A stretch of 64,000 nt of DNA from the NCBI RefSeq assembly GCF_000021965.1, contig NC_011832.1, positions 310,001 to 374,000 of the forward strand. The letters run 5' to 3'. The translations under genes and the position numbers were made by a program. This DNA comes from Methanosphaerula palustris E1-9c. GTDB taxonomy: Archaea; Halobacteriota; Methanomicrobia; Methanomicrobiales; Methanospirillaceae. The notes beneath the pieces are model-generated. The model did no database searches, was not told where the DNA came from, and worked only from the letters and a program-made list of their open reading frames with translations. Each line of letters begins with the position of its first letter. Positions within the stretch are counted from its first letter, which is position 1. Positions 27,415 to 35,623 of the stretch are shown piece after piece.

Positions 27415-28029
27415 ATGGAGATCAAGGTGCTCGCCTTTGCCGCAAGCCCACGCCGGCACGGAAACTCTGAGACCCTCCTCGACTGGGTTATTGCAGCGAT
27501 GGAGAAGAAGGACGGCGTCGTGGTGGAGAAGGTGGTGCTGAACGAGGCGGATGTGCACCCGTGTAAGGGGTGCAATGCCTGTGAGAGATTGAACCGGTGC
27601 GTGCAGGACGACGGCATGACCCCCCTTTATGATTCGATTGTCGATGCAGATGTCGTGATAGTGGCCCTGCCCATCTACTGTATGGGGGTCTGTGCACAGG
27701 TCAAAGCTCTGATCGATCGGGCTCAGGTCTTCCGGTCGCGGAAGTACGTGTTGCATCTCCCGGTCATCCCGGTTGAACGGGTCGGGAAACGGGTAGGGTT
27801 GTTGATCGCGACTGCCGGGCAGACCTGGCCGTATGTCTTCGATGGAGCTCTCCCCTCGGTGAAGTGCTTCTTCCATGTCAGCGCTATCCGGGACCCGGAG
27901 ATGAAGTATCTGCTGATCAACGGGGTCGACGAGGCCGGGGCAGTCAAGGCCCATCCGACCGCACGGACAGAGGCCGAAGCGATCGCCGATCAGACGATCG
28001 CCCTGATCACGGAGCGTCTCTCTTCATGA
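27415..28029 (+). CDS. Iron-sulfur flavoprotein (Isf-type), copy 1
   Basis: A 204-residue flavodoxin-fold protein with FMN loop SPRRHGNSETLLD near residue 11 and a compact cluster motif CKGCNACERLNRC near residues 50-62. Isf of Methanosarcina binds FMN and a [4Fe-4S] cluster and helps reduce O2 or H2O2 with ferredoxin electrons. ALPIYCMGVCAQVKALIDRAQ is the FMN-ring contact region. It overlaps copy 2 by 4 bp. Confidence 0.9.
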   Translation: MEIKVLAFAASPRRHGNSETLLDWVIAAMEKKDGVVVEKVVLNEADVHPCKGCNACERLNRCVQDDGMTPLYDSIVDADVVIVALPIYCMGVCAQVKALIDRAQVFRSRKYVLHLPVIPVERVGKRVGLLIATAGQTWPYVFDGALPSVKCFFHVSAIRDPEMKYLLINGVDEAGAVKAHPTARTEAEAIADQTIALITERLSS

Positions 28030-28664
28030 CCGCAGTTCGGGTGCTCGGTGTGCTTGGATCTCCACATCGGCATGGCAACACTGAGGTGCTGCTCGATCAC
28101 TTCCTTGCCGGGGCTCAGGAGGCTGGGGGTGAGATTGAAAAGGTGGTGCTGATCAATCTACAGTATCGTCCGTGCAGGGGGTGCAACGCCTGCCATAAAA
28201 CCGGGATCTGCGTGCTGCATGACGATGCCATCCCACTGATCGAACGGATGGCCGGCATCGACTGCTGTGTGATTGCCTCTCCAATCTACAGTATGGGGAT
28301 CACCGCGGAACTGAAGGCGCTGGTCGACCGGGGACAGTATCTCTGGGCACAGCGCTGGATCTTAAAGACCCGGCCGGAGAAACTGGCCGATCCTGCCTGC
28401 CGGCGCGGGGTCTTCCTCTCGACCGCCGGTCTCTCCAAGGAGACCGTCTTCGATGCAGCCCTTCCGGTGATGACCGCATTCTTTCATGGCCTTGGGTTTG
28501 CAGACTATGAACGGCTGACTGTGAACGGGATGGACCGGTATGGGGGGATTGAGGGCCACCCAACCGCACTCGTCGACGCATCGAACCTCGGAGAATCAGT
28601 CGTCAGAGATCTTCAGGGTCAGTGTTCTGTCCGACCCGAAGCGATGGCCCCCGGGTCTCGATGA
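28026..28664 (+). CDS. Iron-sulfur flavoprotein (Isf-type), copy 2
   Basis: A 212-residue paralogue of the preceding gene, with FMN loop GSPHRHGNTEVLLD and cluster motif CRGCNACHKTGIC. ASPIYSMGITAELKALVDRG matches the FMN-binding turn. ATG 28026 overlaps the upstream stop as ATGA, so the pair is cotranslated and may form heteromers (inference). Its last 62 bp overlap the 3' end of the convergent FAD-synthase gene. Confidence 0.9.
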   Translation: MTAVRVLGVLGSPHRHGNTEVLLDHFLAGAQEAGGEIEKVVLINLQYRPCRGCNACHKTGICVLHDDAIPLIERMAGIDCCVIASPIYSMGITAELKALVDRGQYLWAQRWILKTRPEKLADPACRRGVFLSTAGLSKETVFDAALPVMTAFFHGLGFADYERLTVNGMDRYGGIEGHPTALVDASNLGESVVRDLQGQCSVRPEAMAPGSR

Positions 28665-29064
28665 CCCGTTGCACGATCCTTCTGGAGCTGCAGAGCACCC
28701 GGTCCCCGTAGCCACCGATCCTGACCACCTCAGCAGAGAGTGACCGGGCCTTCAACGCTTCGGTCAGCACTGCCGGGTCGAAGTTCTGATTGAACCCGAG
28801 TGTGATCACGTCCGGCCTGATCGCCTCGATCGGCCGGAACATATCGGTGGTGTCCCCGAGCAGGGCATGGTCCACCGGTTTTAATGCTGCAACCATCTGC
28901 AGCCGCTGCTCTTCCGGGATGATCGGTCGGGGTTTGTGCTTGACATTCCGGTCCCTGGCCACGATCACATACAGTTCGTCCCCGAGTTTCTTCGACTCCT
29001 GCAGATAGAAGAGGTGACCGGGGTGGAGGAGGTCGAAGGTCCCGGTTGCGACGATGCGCCTTAT
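28603..29064 (-). CDS. ribL: RibL-type FAD synthase, apparently starting at ATA
   Basis: Archaeal cytidylyltransferase-fold enzyme that adenylylates FMN to FAD. The protein (153 residues) shows VATGTFDLLHPGHLFYL with the HxGH motif at residues 14-17, VARDRNVKHK, and RPIIPEEQRLQMV, all matching M. jannaschii RibL. The HPGH region lies upstream of the first ATG, GTG or TTG in frame (GTG 28968), so the true start must be earlier. The only start-like codon before the previous in-frame stop is ATA at 29062-29064. It overlaps the JAMM stop as ATAA and is preceded by GAGGTGATC, a near-perfect ribosome site. A pseudogene or sequence error is the alternative. Confidence 0.82.
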   Translation of the reverse strand: MRRIVATGTFDLLHPGHLFYLQESKKLGDELYVIVARDRNVKHKPRPIIPEEQRLQMVAALKPVDHALLGDTTDMFRPIEAIRPDVITLGFNQNFDPAVLTEALKARSLSAEVVRIGGYGDRVLCSSRRIVQRVIETRGPSLRVGQNTDPEDL

Positions 29065-29432
29065 GGGATCACCTCAAGCGGGTAACGCTCGCCATCTGCT
29101 GTAAAACAGACCCAGTCCACTTCATCATAGGGATACCCGATGATCAGGTTATAACGTCCTGCCCGGGGGAAAAACGATAGATCCGCATCGGAGGGATACA
29201 GCACCCCATTGGGGTGGCTGTGGGCGGACCCACACTTGTGGGTGTCCAGGGGCATCATCTCCATGAAGACGCTGGCTGAGGTCTCCCCGCTGATGGTGCC
29301 CGGTACCAGGGAGATCTCGTCGATCACCCCGTCCCGCTCGCTCAACAGCCCGACAAATTCATAGGGATGGCGGTCCTTTCCCATCTCAAGGAGGAGATCG
29401 AGGAGATCCCTGCTGATCCCGGTGACTTTCAT
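29061..29432 (-). CDS. JAMM/MPN metalloprotease-like protein
   Basis: A 123-residue stand-alone JAB1/MPN domain. It carries the zinc site Glu in HPYEFVGLL near residue 25, and HSHPNGVLYPSDADL near residue 72, giving the full E...HxHPx(7)Sx2D motif. Archaeal members can cleave SAMP/ubiquitin-like modifiers or sulfur-carrier proteins; which applies here is open. Its stop overlaps the start of the FAD-synthase gene, so the two are coupled. Confidence 0.9.
   Translation of the reverse strand: MKVTGISRDLLDLLLEMGKDRHPYEFVGLLSERDGVIDEISLVPGTISGETSASVFMEMMPLDTHKCGSAHSHPNGVLYPSDADLSFFPRAGRYNLIIGYPYDEVDWVCFTADGERYPLEVIP
29065..29075 (-). promoter_or_regulatory. Strong Shine-Dalgarno before the ATA start of ribL
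   Basis: On the minus strand GAGGTGATC lies inside the last codons of the JAMM gene and ends three bases from the ATA codon. From GAGG the spacing is seven bases, the usual distance. It decides the ribL start because no normal start codon exists in that frame. Confidence 0.65.
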
Positions 29433-29610
29433 AGCTCTCCAGCGTAGGAGATACTGGCAGATAAAACCCGGAGATTCTGTTCCGGGTTTCGGGCGTGACC
29501 ATTATCGTCTCCTGCCATTTCAGTTTTTATAAGCATAATCGATCGCAAAAGCGACATCTGGGCGACGACCTTTTCGGTCTGGTCTGCATATGATCGAAAA
29601 AAAGGGGCGT

Positions 29611-31350
29611 TCACTCGACAGTAACGCTCTTGGCCAGGTTTCTGGGTTTATCGATATCACGGTTCAGGGCGACTGCGGTATGATAGGCGAGCATCTGCAA
29701 CACCACTGAGGTGGCCAGCACCTGTACGAGTTCATGTGATTCAGGGATCGGGATGAAAACGTCGACGATCTCGGAGAGTTCCAGGTCCCCATTCACACCG
29801 ATCGCGATGATCGGTGCGCCGCGGGCTTTCATCTCCTTTATATTGGAGACCATCACCGGATAGGTATTCCCAGGCGAGCAGAGGGCGACCACTGGGGTCT
29901 GTGGGGAGAGGAGTGCGAAGGGACCGTGCTTCAACTCGCCGGCAGCGTAGCCTTCTGCATGGATGTACGAGATCTCCTTCATCTTCAGTGCCCCTTCGAG
30001 GGCGATCGGGTAGAAGAGTCCCCTGCCAACGTAGAAGATATGCTCTGCAGGACTGCAGATCTCCACTGCCTTTTTGGTATCGGTCAGCAGGGCCTCCTCG
30101 ATCACACTGTTTGCATGGGTCAGCACCCCGGTCAGGTCTCCATCATGGAGGAGGTTCGCGATCTGCATCAGCACTGCCAGCTGCGCGATGAATGATTTGG
30201 TGGCGGCGACACTGATCTCCGGGCCAGCTCGCATGAAGAGAGTATGGTCCGCCATCCTGGTCACCGTCGAGCCGAGAACGTTGGTGATGGCCAGGGTCGG
30301 ACAGTTATAGGCCTTCGCCTTCTTCAGCGCGGCCAGCGTGTCGGCGGTCTCACCGGACTGTGTGATCACCATCACCAGACCCTTGATTGGTGGGGTGAAA
30401 TATTTGAATTCGGAACCGAGTTCAGCCCTGACCGGAATCCTGCAGATCGATTCGAGCAGATACTTGAAGATCAGGCCGGTGTGGTATGAGGAGCCACAGG
30501 CCACCACCGTCACCTCGTCCGACTGCTTCAGTTCGGGAGGGATCTGGTCGGGGGTGATCCCCATCATCGTGTTGTAGAAGACCTGCGGCTGTTCATAGAT
30601 CTCCTTGAGCATGTAATGTTCGAACCCCCCCTTCTTGACGTTCTCAATCGACCAGTCGATCAGTTCGATCGATCGTTCGACCGGTACCCCGTTGTGGAAG
30701 ATTTCGCTCTTCTCTGGGGTCAGGGTGGCGAGGTCTCCATCCTCAAGGTAGATCACCCGTTCGGTGAACTCGAGCAGAGGGGTCACATCTGAGGCTGCAA
30801 AGAACTCCCCGTCCCCAACCCCCAGGACCAGCGGACTGCTGTCCCGTGCCGCGACGATCTTATCCTCCCCTTCGACGGTCACCAGCAGGGCATATGAACC
30901 CTGCAGGTATTGAATTGCCTGGTACACCGCCGCCTGGAGATCGCCTTTGTAGGCCTCTTCGATCAGGTGAGCTATCACCTCGGTGTCGGTCTCGGAGATG
31001 AACGTGTGCCCTCTCCCGATCAACTGCCGCTTCAGTTCGGCATAGTTTTCTATGATTCCATTATGGACCACCGCGATCTTTTTGGTGCAGTCCTGATGCG
31101 GGTGGGCATTGATATCGTTGGGGATGCCATGCGTGGCCCAGCGAGTGTGCCCGATCGCGATATGGCCGGGGAGCCGGCTGGCGGCCTTCTCGTTCTTTGA
31201 GATCCGCCCTTCCTTCTTGAAGACCTGCATCTTTGGATTGTTGACTGCGATTCCGAACGAGTCATACCCGCGGTACTCCAGTTTCTTGAGCCCGTTAACG
31301 ACCACCGGGGCCGCCCGCCGGAACCCGATATATCCTACAATTCCGCACAC
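29611..31350 (-). CDS. glmS: Glutamine--fructose-6-phosphate aminotransferase
   Basis: Makes glucosamine-6-phosphate from fructose-6-phosphate and glutamine, the entry step to UDP-GlcNAc. It is 579 residues. The N-terminal amidotransferase begins MCGIVGYIG with Cys2 as nucleophile. Two SIS domains follow (GSSYHTGLIFKYLLES near residue 285; SQSGETADT-type ITQSGETADTLAAL near 330). The C-terminal DKPRNLAKSVTVE tail closes the isomerase site. It is the last gene of the glmM-glmU-nucleotidyltransferase-glmS operon, 1 bp after the gene before it. Confidence 0.97.
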   Translation of the reverse strand: MCGIVGYIGFRRAAPVVVNGLKKLEYRGYDSFGIAVNNPKMQVFKKEGRISKNEKAASRLPGHIAIGHTRWATHGIPNDINAHPHQDCTKKIAVVHNGIIENYAELKRQLIGRGHTFISETDTEVIAHLIEEAYKGDLQAAVYQAIQYLQGSYALLVTVEGEDKIVAARDSSPLVLGVGDGEFFAASDVTPLLEFTERVIYLEDGDLATLTPEKSEIFHNGVPVERSIELIDWSIENVKKGGFEHYMLKEIYEQPQVFYNTMMGITPDQIPPELKQSDEVTVVACGSSYHTGLIFKYLLESICRIPVRAELGSEFKYFTPPIKGLVMVITQSGETADTLAALKKAKAYNCPTLAITNVLGSTVTRMADHTLFMRAGPEISVAATKSFIAQLAVLMQIANLLHDGDLTGVLTHANSVIEEALLTDTKKAVEICSPAEHIFYVGRGLFYPIALEGALKMKEISYIHAEGYAAGELKHGPFALLSPQTPVVALCSPGNTYPVMVSNIKEMKARGAPIIAIGVNGDLELSEIVDVFIPIPESHELVQVLATSVVLQMLAYHTAVALNRDIDKPRNLAKSVTVE

Positions 31351-31351
31351 G

Positions 31352-32506
31352 TCATATCACCACCGAGTTGTCTGCGACCACGCCTGATATCGTGGTGTTC
31401 CCCTCTTCAATCGAGACATTGTTCCCGATGATGCAGTTTTTGAGGATTGTGAATGGGGCCGAACTGACCCGGTCACCGAGGACCGCTCCGAAGGTGGCCT
31501 TCATGAACTGGTGCTCCAGTTCAAAGATGGCCTCATGGGACCAGGTGGTGGTGTGGTCGCGAAGCGTACAGGCTTCCCCGATCACTGCATCCAGGATCCG
31601 GGAATGTGAGCCAACCACCACATCATCCATGATCAGCGAGTTGCCGAGGTAGGTGAGTGGGTCGACTGTGACCCGGGAGCCGATCGAGGTGTTGGGCATA
31701 ATACAGCAGTTCGGTCCGATATGGCAGTCGTTTCCGATCGAGACCGGCCCCTGAATGTAGGTGTTTGGTCCGATGGTGGTTCCCTTCCCTATATGGATCA
31801 GGCCGTAGAGTTTGGAGCTTCTGCTGATCGTTCCGGCCCTGGTTCCATCGATATTCTTCAGGAGCCGTGCGTTCATCTGGAGAAGATCCCAGGGATAGAT
31901 CGCATCCTGCCAGTCGAACGCCTGGATCGCTTTGATCTGTTCGCCTGCATTCAGCATCGCCTGCAACGCATCTGGGATCTCATTTCCGACGATATACTTG
32001 AAGAACGACCGGTCCAGCGAATAGACGCCGGTGGAGACGATGAACCCGCGGGCGTCGGCTGGTTTCTCCCGGATCTCGCAGATATACCCGTCCTTGACCA
32101 TCACCACTCCGAAGTTCGAGGGGGAGGGGTGGTCAGTGACCAGCACAGCGTTCTTCTCTTTGATCATCTGCTGGATCGATCGTGGATCGATGTAGTTATC
32201 ACCGGAGAGGAGCAGGAAATCGCCCTCAAGGAAGGGTTCTGCATACCGCAGTGCATGGGCTGTGCCGAGCTGCTTCTCCTGCACCACCACCCTGACCTGA
32301 ACGTCGAGCATGTTCAGGTACCTGATCACATGCTCCTTGCGATATCCGACCACGACGATGATATCCCGTATCCCGCTCATCTGGAGCGCTTTGATCACAT
32401 ACTCGATGATCGGGGTATTTGCAACCGGGGTTAGAGCCTTTGGGCGCGACCGGGTCAGCGGCCGCAGCCGGGTCCCCTCCCCTGCTGCCAGAATAACTGC
32501 CTGCAT
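31352..32506 (-). CDS. GlmU-like sugar-1-phosphate nucleotidylyltransferase with left-handed beta-helix
   Basis: A 384-residue two-domain protein. The N-terminal nucleotidyltransferase domain starts ILAAGEGTRLRPLT and has PKALTPVANTPII and SGDNYID. The C-terminal part is a hexapeptide left-handed beta-helix (IGKGTTIGPNTYIQGPVSIG onward). It is a paralogue of the next upstream gene. It could be the UDP-GlcNAc pyrophosphorylase or a glucose-1-phosphate thymidylyltransferase-like enzyme. It lacks the clear GlmU acetyltransferase signature that its neighbour has in full. The spacing to both neighbours is short. Confidence 0.88.
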   Translation of the reverse strand: MQAVILAAGEGTRLRPLTRSRPKALTPVANTPIIEYVIKALQMSGIRDIIVVVGYRKEHVIRYLNMLDVQVRVVVQEKQLGTAHALRYAEPFLEGDFLLLSGDNYIDPRSIQQMIKEKNAVLVTDHPSPSNFGVVMVKDGYICEIREKPADARGFIVSTGVYSLDRSFFKYIVGNEIPDALQAMLNAGEQIKAIQAFDWQDAIYPWDLLQMNARLLKNIDGTRAGTISRSSKLYGLIHIGKGTTIGPNTYIQGPVSIGNDCHIGPNCCIMPNTSIGSRVTVDPLTYLGNSLIMDDVVVGSHSRILDAVIGEACTLRDHTTTWSHEAIFELEHQFMKATFGAVLGDRVSSAPFTILKNCIIGNNVSIEEGNTTISGVVADNSVVI

Positions 32507-32516
32507 TACGTTTCAC

Positions 32517-33719
32517 CTATGACTGGATGTTGGTCTTATCTTCGATCCACCCTTCGACAAATGAATGGGGGGCGATATTTGAGTCACTGCCGATGACGGT
32601 CCCGACGTTCACCGAGCAGTTGATCCCGAACTGTACATTGTCCCCGACGATCGCACCGAACTTCTTCCGACCGGTGCTCCTGCCGCAGACTTTGATGATC
32701 CCATGATCATGCCTGACATTGGCCAGTTTGGTTCCGGCCCCGAAGTTGCATCCGCTGCCAACAATACTATCGCCGAGGTAGTTGAAGTGTGGGATCTTGG
32801 TCTCTGGCATGATGATCGAGTTCTTCAGTTCACTGGAGTGGCCGATATGACATCGGTCGCCGACAGCGGTCCCGGGGCGGATGTACGCATGCGGCCCGAT
32901 CTTGCAGTCCTTTCCGATCACACACGGCCCTTCGATGTACGTGCCAGCCTTGATGACGGTGCCAGCCCCGATGCTGACAGCGCCATGGATGGTGACCCCA
33001 TCCTCGACCTCTCCCTCCTGCACTGGAGAGAGGACCGATAAGAGCCGGGTGTTGGCATCGAGCAGGTCCCAGGGGTAGCCCATGTCCAGCCAGACCTTCA
33101 GGGGGTGGGCGGCCAGCTGCCCTTCCCTGATCATCAGGTCGAGGGCGTCGGTAAGTTCATACTCCCCCCTGCTGGAGAGGCCGACTGCGTTGATAAGTGG
33201 ATAGATCGTCTGATCGAAGAGGTAGACTCCGGCATTGATCAGGTCGCTCTTCGGATGCTGCGACTTCTCCTCAAGCCCGGTGATCAGCCCATTCTCACAG
33301 GTCACAACCCCAAAATCCTGGGGATGATCGGTCCTGTGGATCCCCATCACCGGGGCATCCATCTCACAGAGGGTGACGAGGTCTGAAGCACTGACGATCA
33401 TATCCCCGTTCATCAGCAGGAACTTGCCTGAGGTCAGCCCTTCGGTGGCCTTTAACGCATCCGAGGTCCCGAGCTGCTGCCGCTGTGTCACATACCTGAT
33501 CGAGACATTCCAAGCCTTTCCGTTCTTAAAGTAGTTCCTGATCTCCCGCTCACCATATCCGACCACAAAGACGAACTTTTTGATCCCGGCCTCTGCGGCA
33601 GCGACCATCAGATGTTCAAGGATCGGTCTGTTTGCAACAGGGAGCATCACCTTTGGCCGCTGACCAGTCAGCGGACGCATCCGTTTCCCTTCACCTGCTG
33701 CGAGTATCACACATTCCAT
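32517..33719 (-). CDS. glmU: Bifunctional GlmU (acetyltransferase / uridylyltransferase)
   Basis: A 400-residue enzyme expected to acetylate glucosamine-1-phosphate and add UMP. The nucleotidyltransferase domain starts ILAAGEGKRMRPLTGQRPKV. The C-terminal beta-helix contains HFNYLGDSIVGSGCNFGAG followed by KLANVRHD, the region that forms the acetyltransferase active site in GlmU. STGRKKFGAIVGDNVQFG completes it. It is second in the operon, 4 bp after glmM, and shorter than bacterial GlmU (about 450). Confidence 0.92.
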   Translation of the reverse strand: MECVILAAGEGKRMRPLTGQRPKVMLPVANRPILEHLMVAAAEAGIKKFVFVVGYGEREIRNYFKNGKAWNVSIRYVTQRQQLGTSDALKATEGLTSGKFLLMNGDMIVSASDLVTLCEMDAPVMGIHRTDHPQDFGVVTCENGLITGLEEKSQHPKSDLINAGVYLFDQTIYPLINAVGLSSRGEYELTDALDLMIREGQLAAHPLKVWLDMGYPWDLLDANTRLLSVLSPVQEGEVEDGVTIHGAVSIGAGTVIKAGTYIEGPCVIGKDCKIGPHAYIRPGTAVGDRCHIGHSSELKNSIIMPETKIPHFNYLGDSIVGSGCNFGAGTKLANVRHDHGIIKVCGRSTGRKKFGAIVGDNVQFGINCSVNVGTVIGSDSNIAPHSFVEGWIEDKTNIQS

Positions 33720-33723
33720 ATTC

Positions 33724-34980
33724 TCACTCCTTTGCTCTTCCCTTCTTCAGCAGGTCCTGCCCTCTGACGAGCATCGCCTTTGCTCTGGTCGGGGTCGTTC
33801 CCTCTGCTGTCAGCCTGACCTTCGGCTCGGTACCACTGGCCCTGATCAGGCACCATCCACCCTCTTCCTCGATTCGAAGCCCATCGGTCGGGTTCTCTGC
33901 GCCGAGTCTGGTCAGGATCCCCCGTGCATCATCGACCTGCACGGATTCGCGCAGGATCGGGTAGTTCGGCATCTCGTCGATCACCGTTGAGATCTTCCAC
34001 TCACTGGCGATCTCACAGAGGAGGGCCGCCGCATACGGACCATCCGGGCAGAGCGATATGTCGGGGAAGACCCAGGCGCCGGAGGGTTCTCCGCCAAACT
34101 CGCCCCACCTGAGCAATTCCTCGGAGACGAAACTGTCCCCGACCGGGGTCCTCCGCACCTCTGCGATCTCTTCGATCGCCATCGAGGCGTCTGAGGTGGT
34201 GACCACATGGGCGGCGCCCAGGTATTTGGTCAGCAGCATCAGCATGTGGTCGCCGCCGATATACCGCCCCTTATCATCGAAGGCCATCATCCGGTCTGCA
34301 TCACCGTCGTGCATCACCGCACAGGTCGCGCCGCGTTTTCGGATCAGGTCGGGGAGGTAGGGAAACGACTCTTTAAGTGGTTCTGATGGACGGGCAAACC
34401 TTCCCCGCGGATTGCAGTTCAGACAGATCGTCTTCACCCCTGCTCTTTTGAGCAGATCGGGGGTGACGGTGCATCCCGCCCCGTTCCCACAATCCACGAT
34501 GGCGGTGATCTCCTTCTTTGGGGTGATCTGATCGAGGATCGCTTCAGTGTGAACGGCGATAGCATCCACCTGCCGCAACCGTCCCTGTTTGTTCCATGCT
34601 GCCCACCGGTCCTCTCCTTTCAGCATTTCCTCGATCTCCTGCTGCTGGGCCAGGGTATACGAGGAACCGTCCGGGTTGAAGAGTTTGAGTCCATTGTAGG
34701 CTTCGGGGTTGTGCGAGGCCGTGATCATACACCCTGCACCCTGTGTGCGTGCACCATACGCGATCGTCGGGGTCGGCGCCACCCCGCAGACATCCACCGA
34801 TGCCCCGGCAGAGATGAGCCCTGCAATCACACCATCTGCAAGGAGCCTGCTGGTGGTGCGGGTATCCGTCCCGACCAGCACGGTCTGTCGGTCCTGCGCC
34901 ATGGCAGCACCGACCCTTGGCGCGAGGTCGACCAGTGTCTGGTCGAATTTGCGCCGTATTCCTGAAGACCCGAAAAGCAT
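33724..34980 (-). CDS. glmM: Phosphoglucosamine mutase
   Basis: Interconverts glucosamine-6-phosphate and glucosamine-1-phosphate. It is 418 residues, on the short side for the alpha-phosphohexomutase family. The active-site phosphoserine loop is MITASHNPEAYNGLK near residue 88. The metal loop HDGDADRMM is near 224, and the sugar loop GEFGGEPSGAWVF is near 297. The phosphate-binding end is RASGTEPKVRLTAEG. It is the first gene of the UDP-GlcNAc operon and starts MLFGSSGIRRKF. Confidence 0.95.
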   Translation of the reverse strand: MLFGSSGIRRKFDQTLVDLAPRVGAAMAQDRQTVLVGTDTRTTSRLLADGVIAGLISAGASVDVCGVAPTPTIAYGARTQGAGCMITASHNPEAYNGLKLFNPDGSSYTLAQQQEIEEMLKGEDRWAAWNKQGRLRQVDAIAVHTEAILDQITPKKEITAIVDCGNGAGCTVTPDLLKRAGVKTICLNCNPRGRFARPSEPLKESFPYLPDLIRKRGATCAVMHDGDADRMMAFDDKGRYIGGDHMLMLLTKYLGAAHVVTTSDASMAIEEIAEVRRTPVGDSFVSEELLRWGEFGGEPSGAWVFPDISLCPDGPYAAALLCEIASEWKISTVIDEMPNYPILRESVQVDDARGILTRLGAENPTDGLRIEEEGGWCLIRASGTEPKVRLTAEGTTPTRAKAMLVRGQDLLKKGRAKE

Positions 34981-35017
34981 GATAGAATAGTTATCGGTCT
35001 GGGAATATCAGGTTTGT

Positions 35018-35623
35018 TCACCGGCCATAGGGGCACCAGTGCGGAAACTTCTGCATCGTTGCGACGCCGGCTGTGGAGGGCGTCAGCAGCAGGATCTCTT
35101 TCTTCCCCCGGTACTGGTCGATCAGTGCCATACCCAGTTCACTGATCATCCCGTCGCCCGAGACCAGCAGCAGATCTGCGGCTTCGGGTGTGTCGACGAC
35201 CCTGCTTCCAAGCGCCGTCGGGATCTCTCTGAGATCTCCGATGCAGTAGACCATCTTTTCAGTCAGTTCCTGGGTCAGGGCCGCCAGACAGAGGGGGTGA
35301 TTGCTCTTCTCGCACCCCTTCAGCCGGCGCGAGAGGCAGAGAAAGCCGGCCACCGCATTGATCACCGAACAGGCTGCCGCCCGCTCATTCTCATTGGGGA
35401 GTGGGGCCCCTACCATATCCGAGACCTTCGGGGCGGCCCGGATCGGTGAATTCGTGACAAACTGGGCAGTTCTCCCTCCGAAGGCTCCCTCCATGCAGGC
35501 CCCGCGTTCATACGGGCAGTGCTCTGCATCCGGGTTCACATCGATGACGACGATACCATCCTCGCATCCGCTCCGGTCGAGCTTCTCTCCGAGGAGTGCT
35601 GCTGATTCTGCGATAAGATTCAT
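35018..35623 (-). CDS. Unrecognised cysteine-containing protein, 201 residues
   Basis: Not recognised. It has nine cysteines, including AEHCPYERGACMEGA near residue 34 and KGCEKSNHPLC near 103, which could bind metal. The C-terminal half shows an alternating hydrophobic pattern like a Rossmann fold (EAADLLLVSGDGMISELG, then KEILLLTPSTAGVATM). It has no signal or membrane segment. Its start overlaps the cyclase gene by 4 bp, so it belongs to the pcm-cyclase operon. A metal or redox function is a guess from the cysteines. Confidence 0.8.
   Translation of the reverse strand: MNLIAESAALLGEKLDRSGCEDGIVVIDVNPDAEHCPYERGACMEGAFGGRTAQFVTNSPIRAAPKVSDMVGAPLPNENERAAACSVINAVAGFLCLSRRLKGCEKSNHPLCLAALTQELTEKMVYCIGDLREIPTALGSRVVDTPEAADLLLVSGDGMISELGMALIDQYRGKKEILLLTPSTAGVATMQKFPHWCPYGR

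Noticed and set aside
28603-28968. Starting the FAD synthase at GTG 28968
   Set aside because: It would remove the HPGH nucleotide-binding motif, which is clearly encoded upstream in the same frame.
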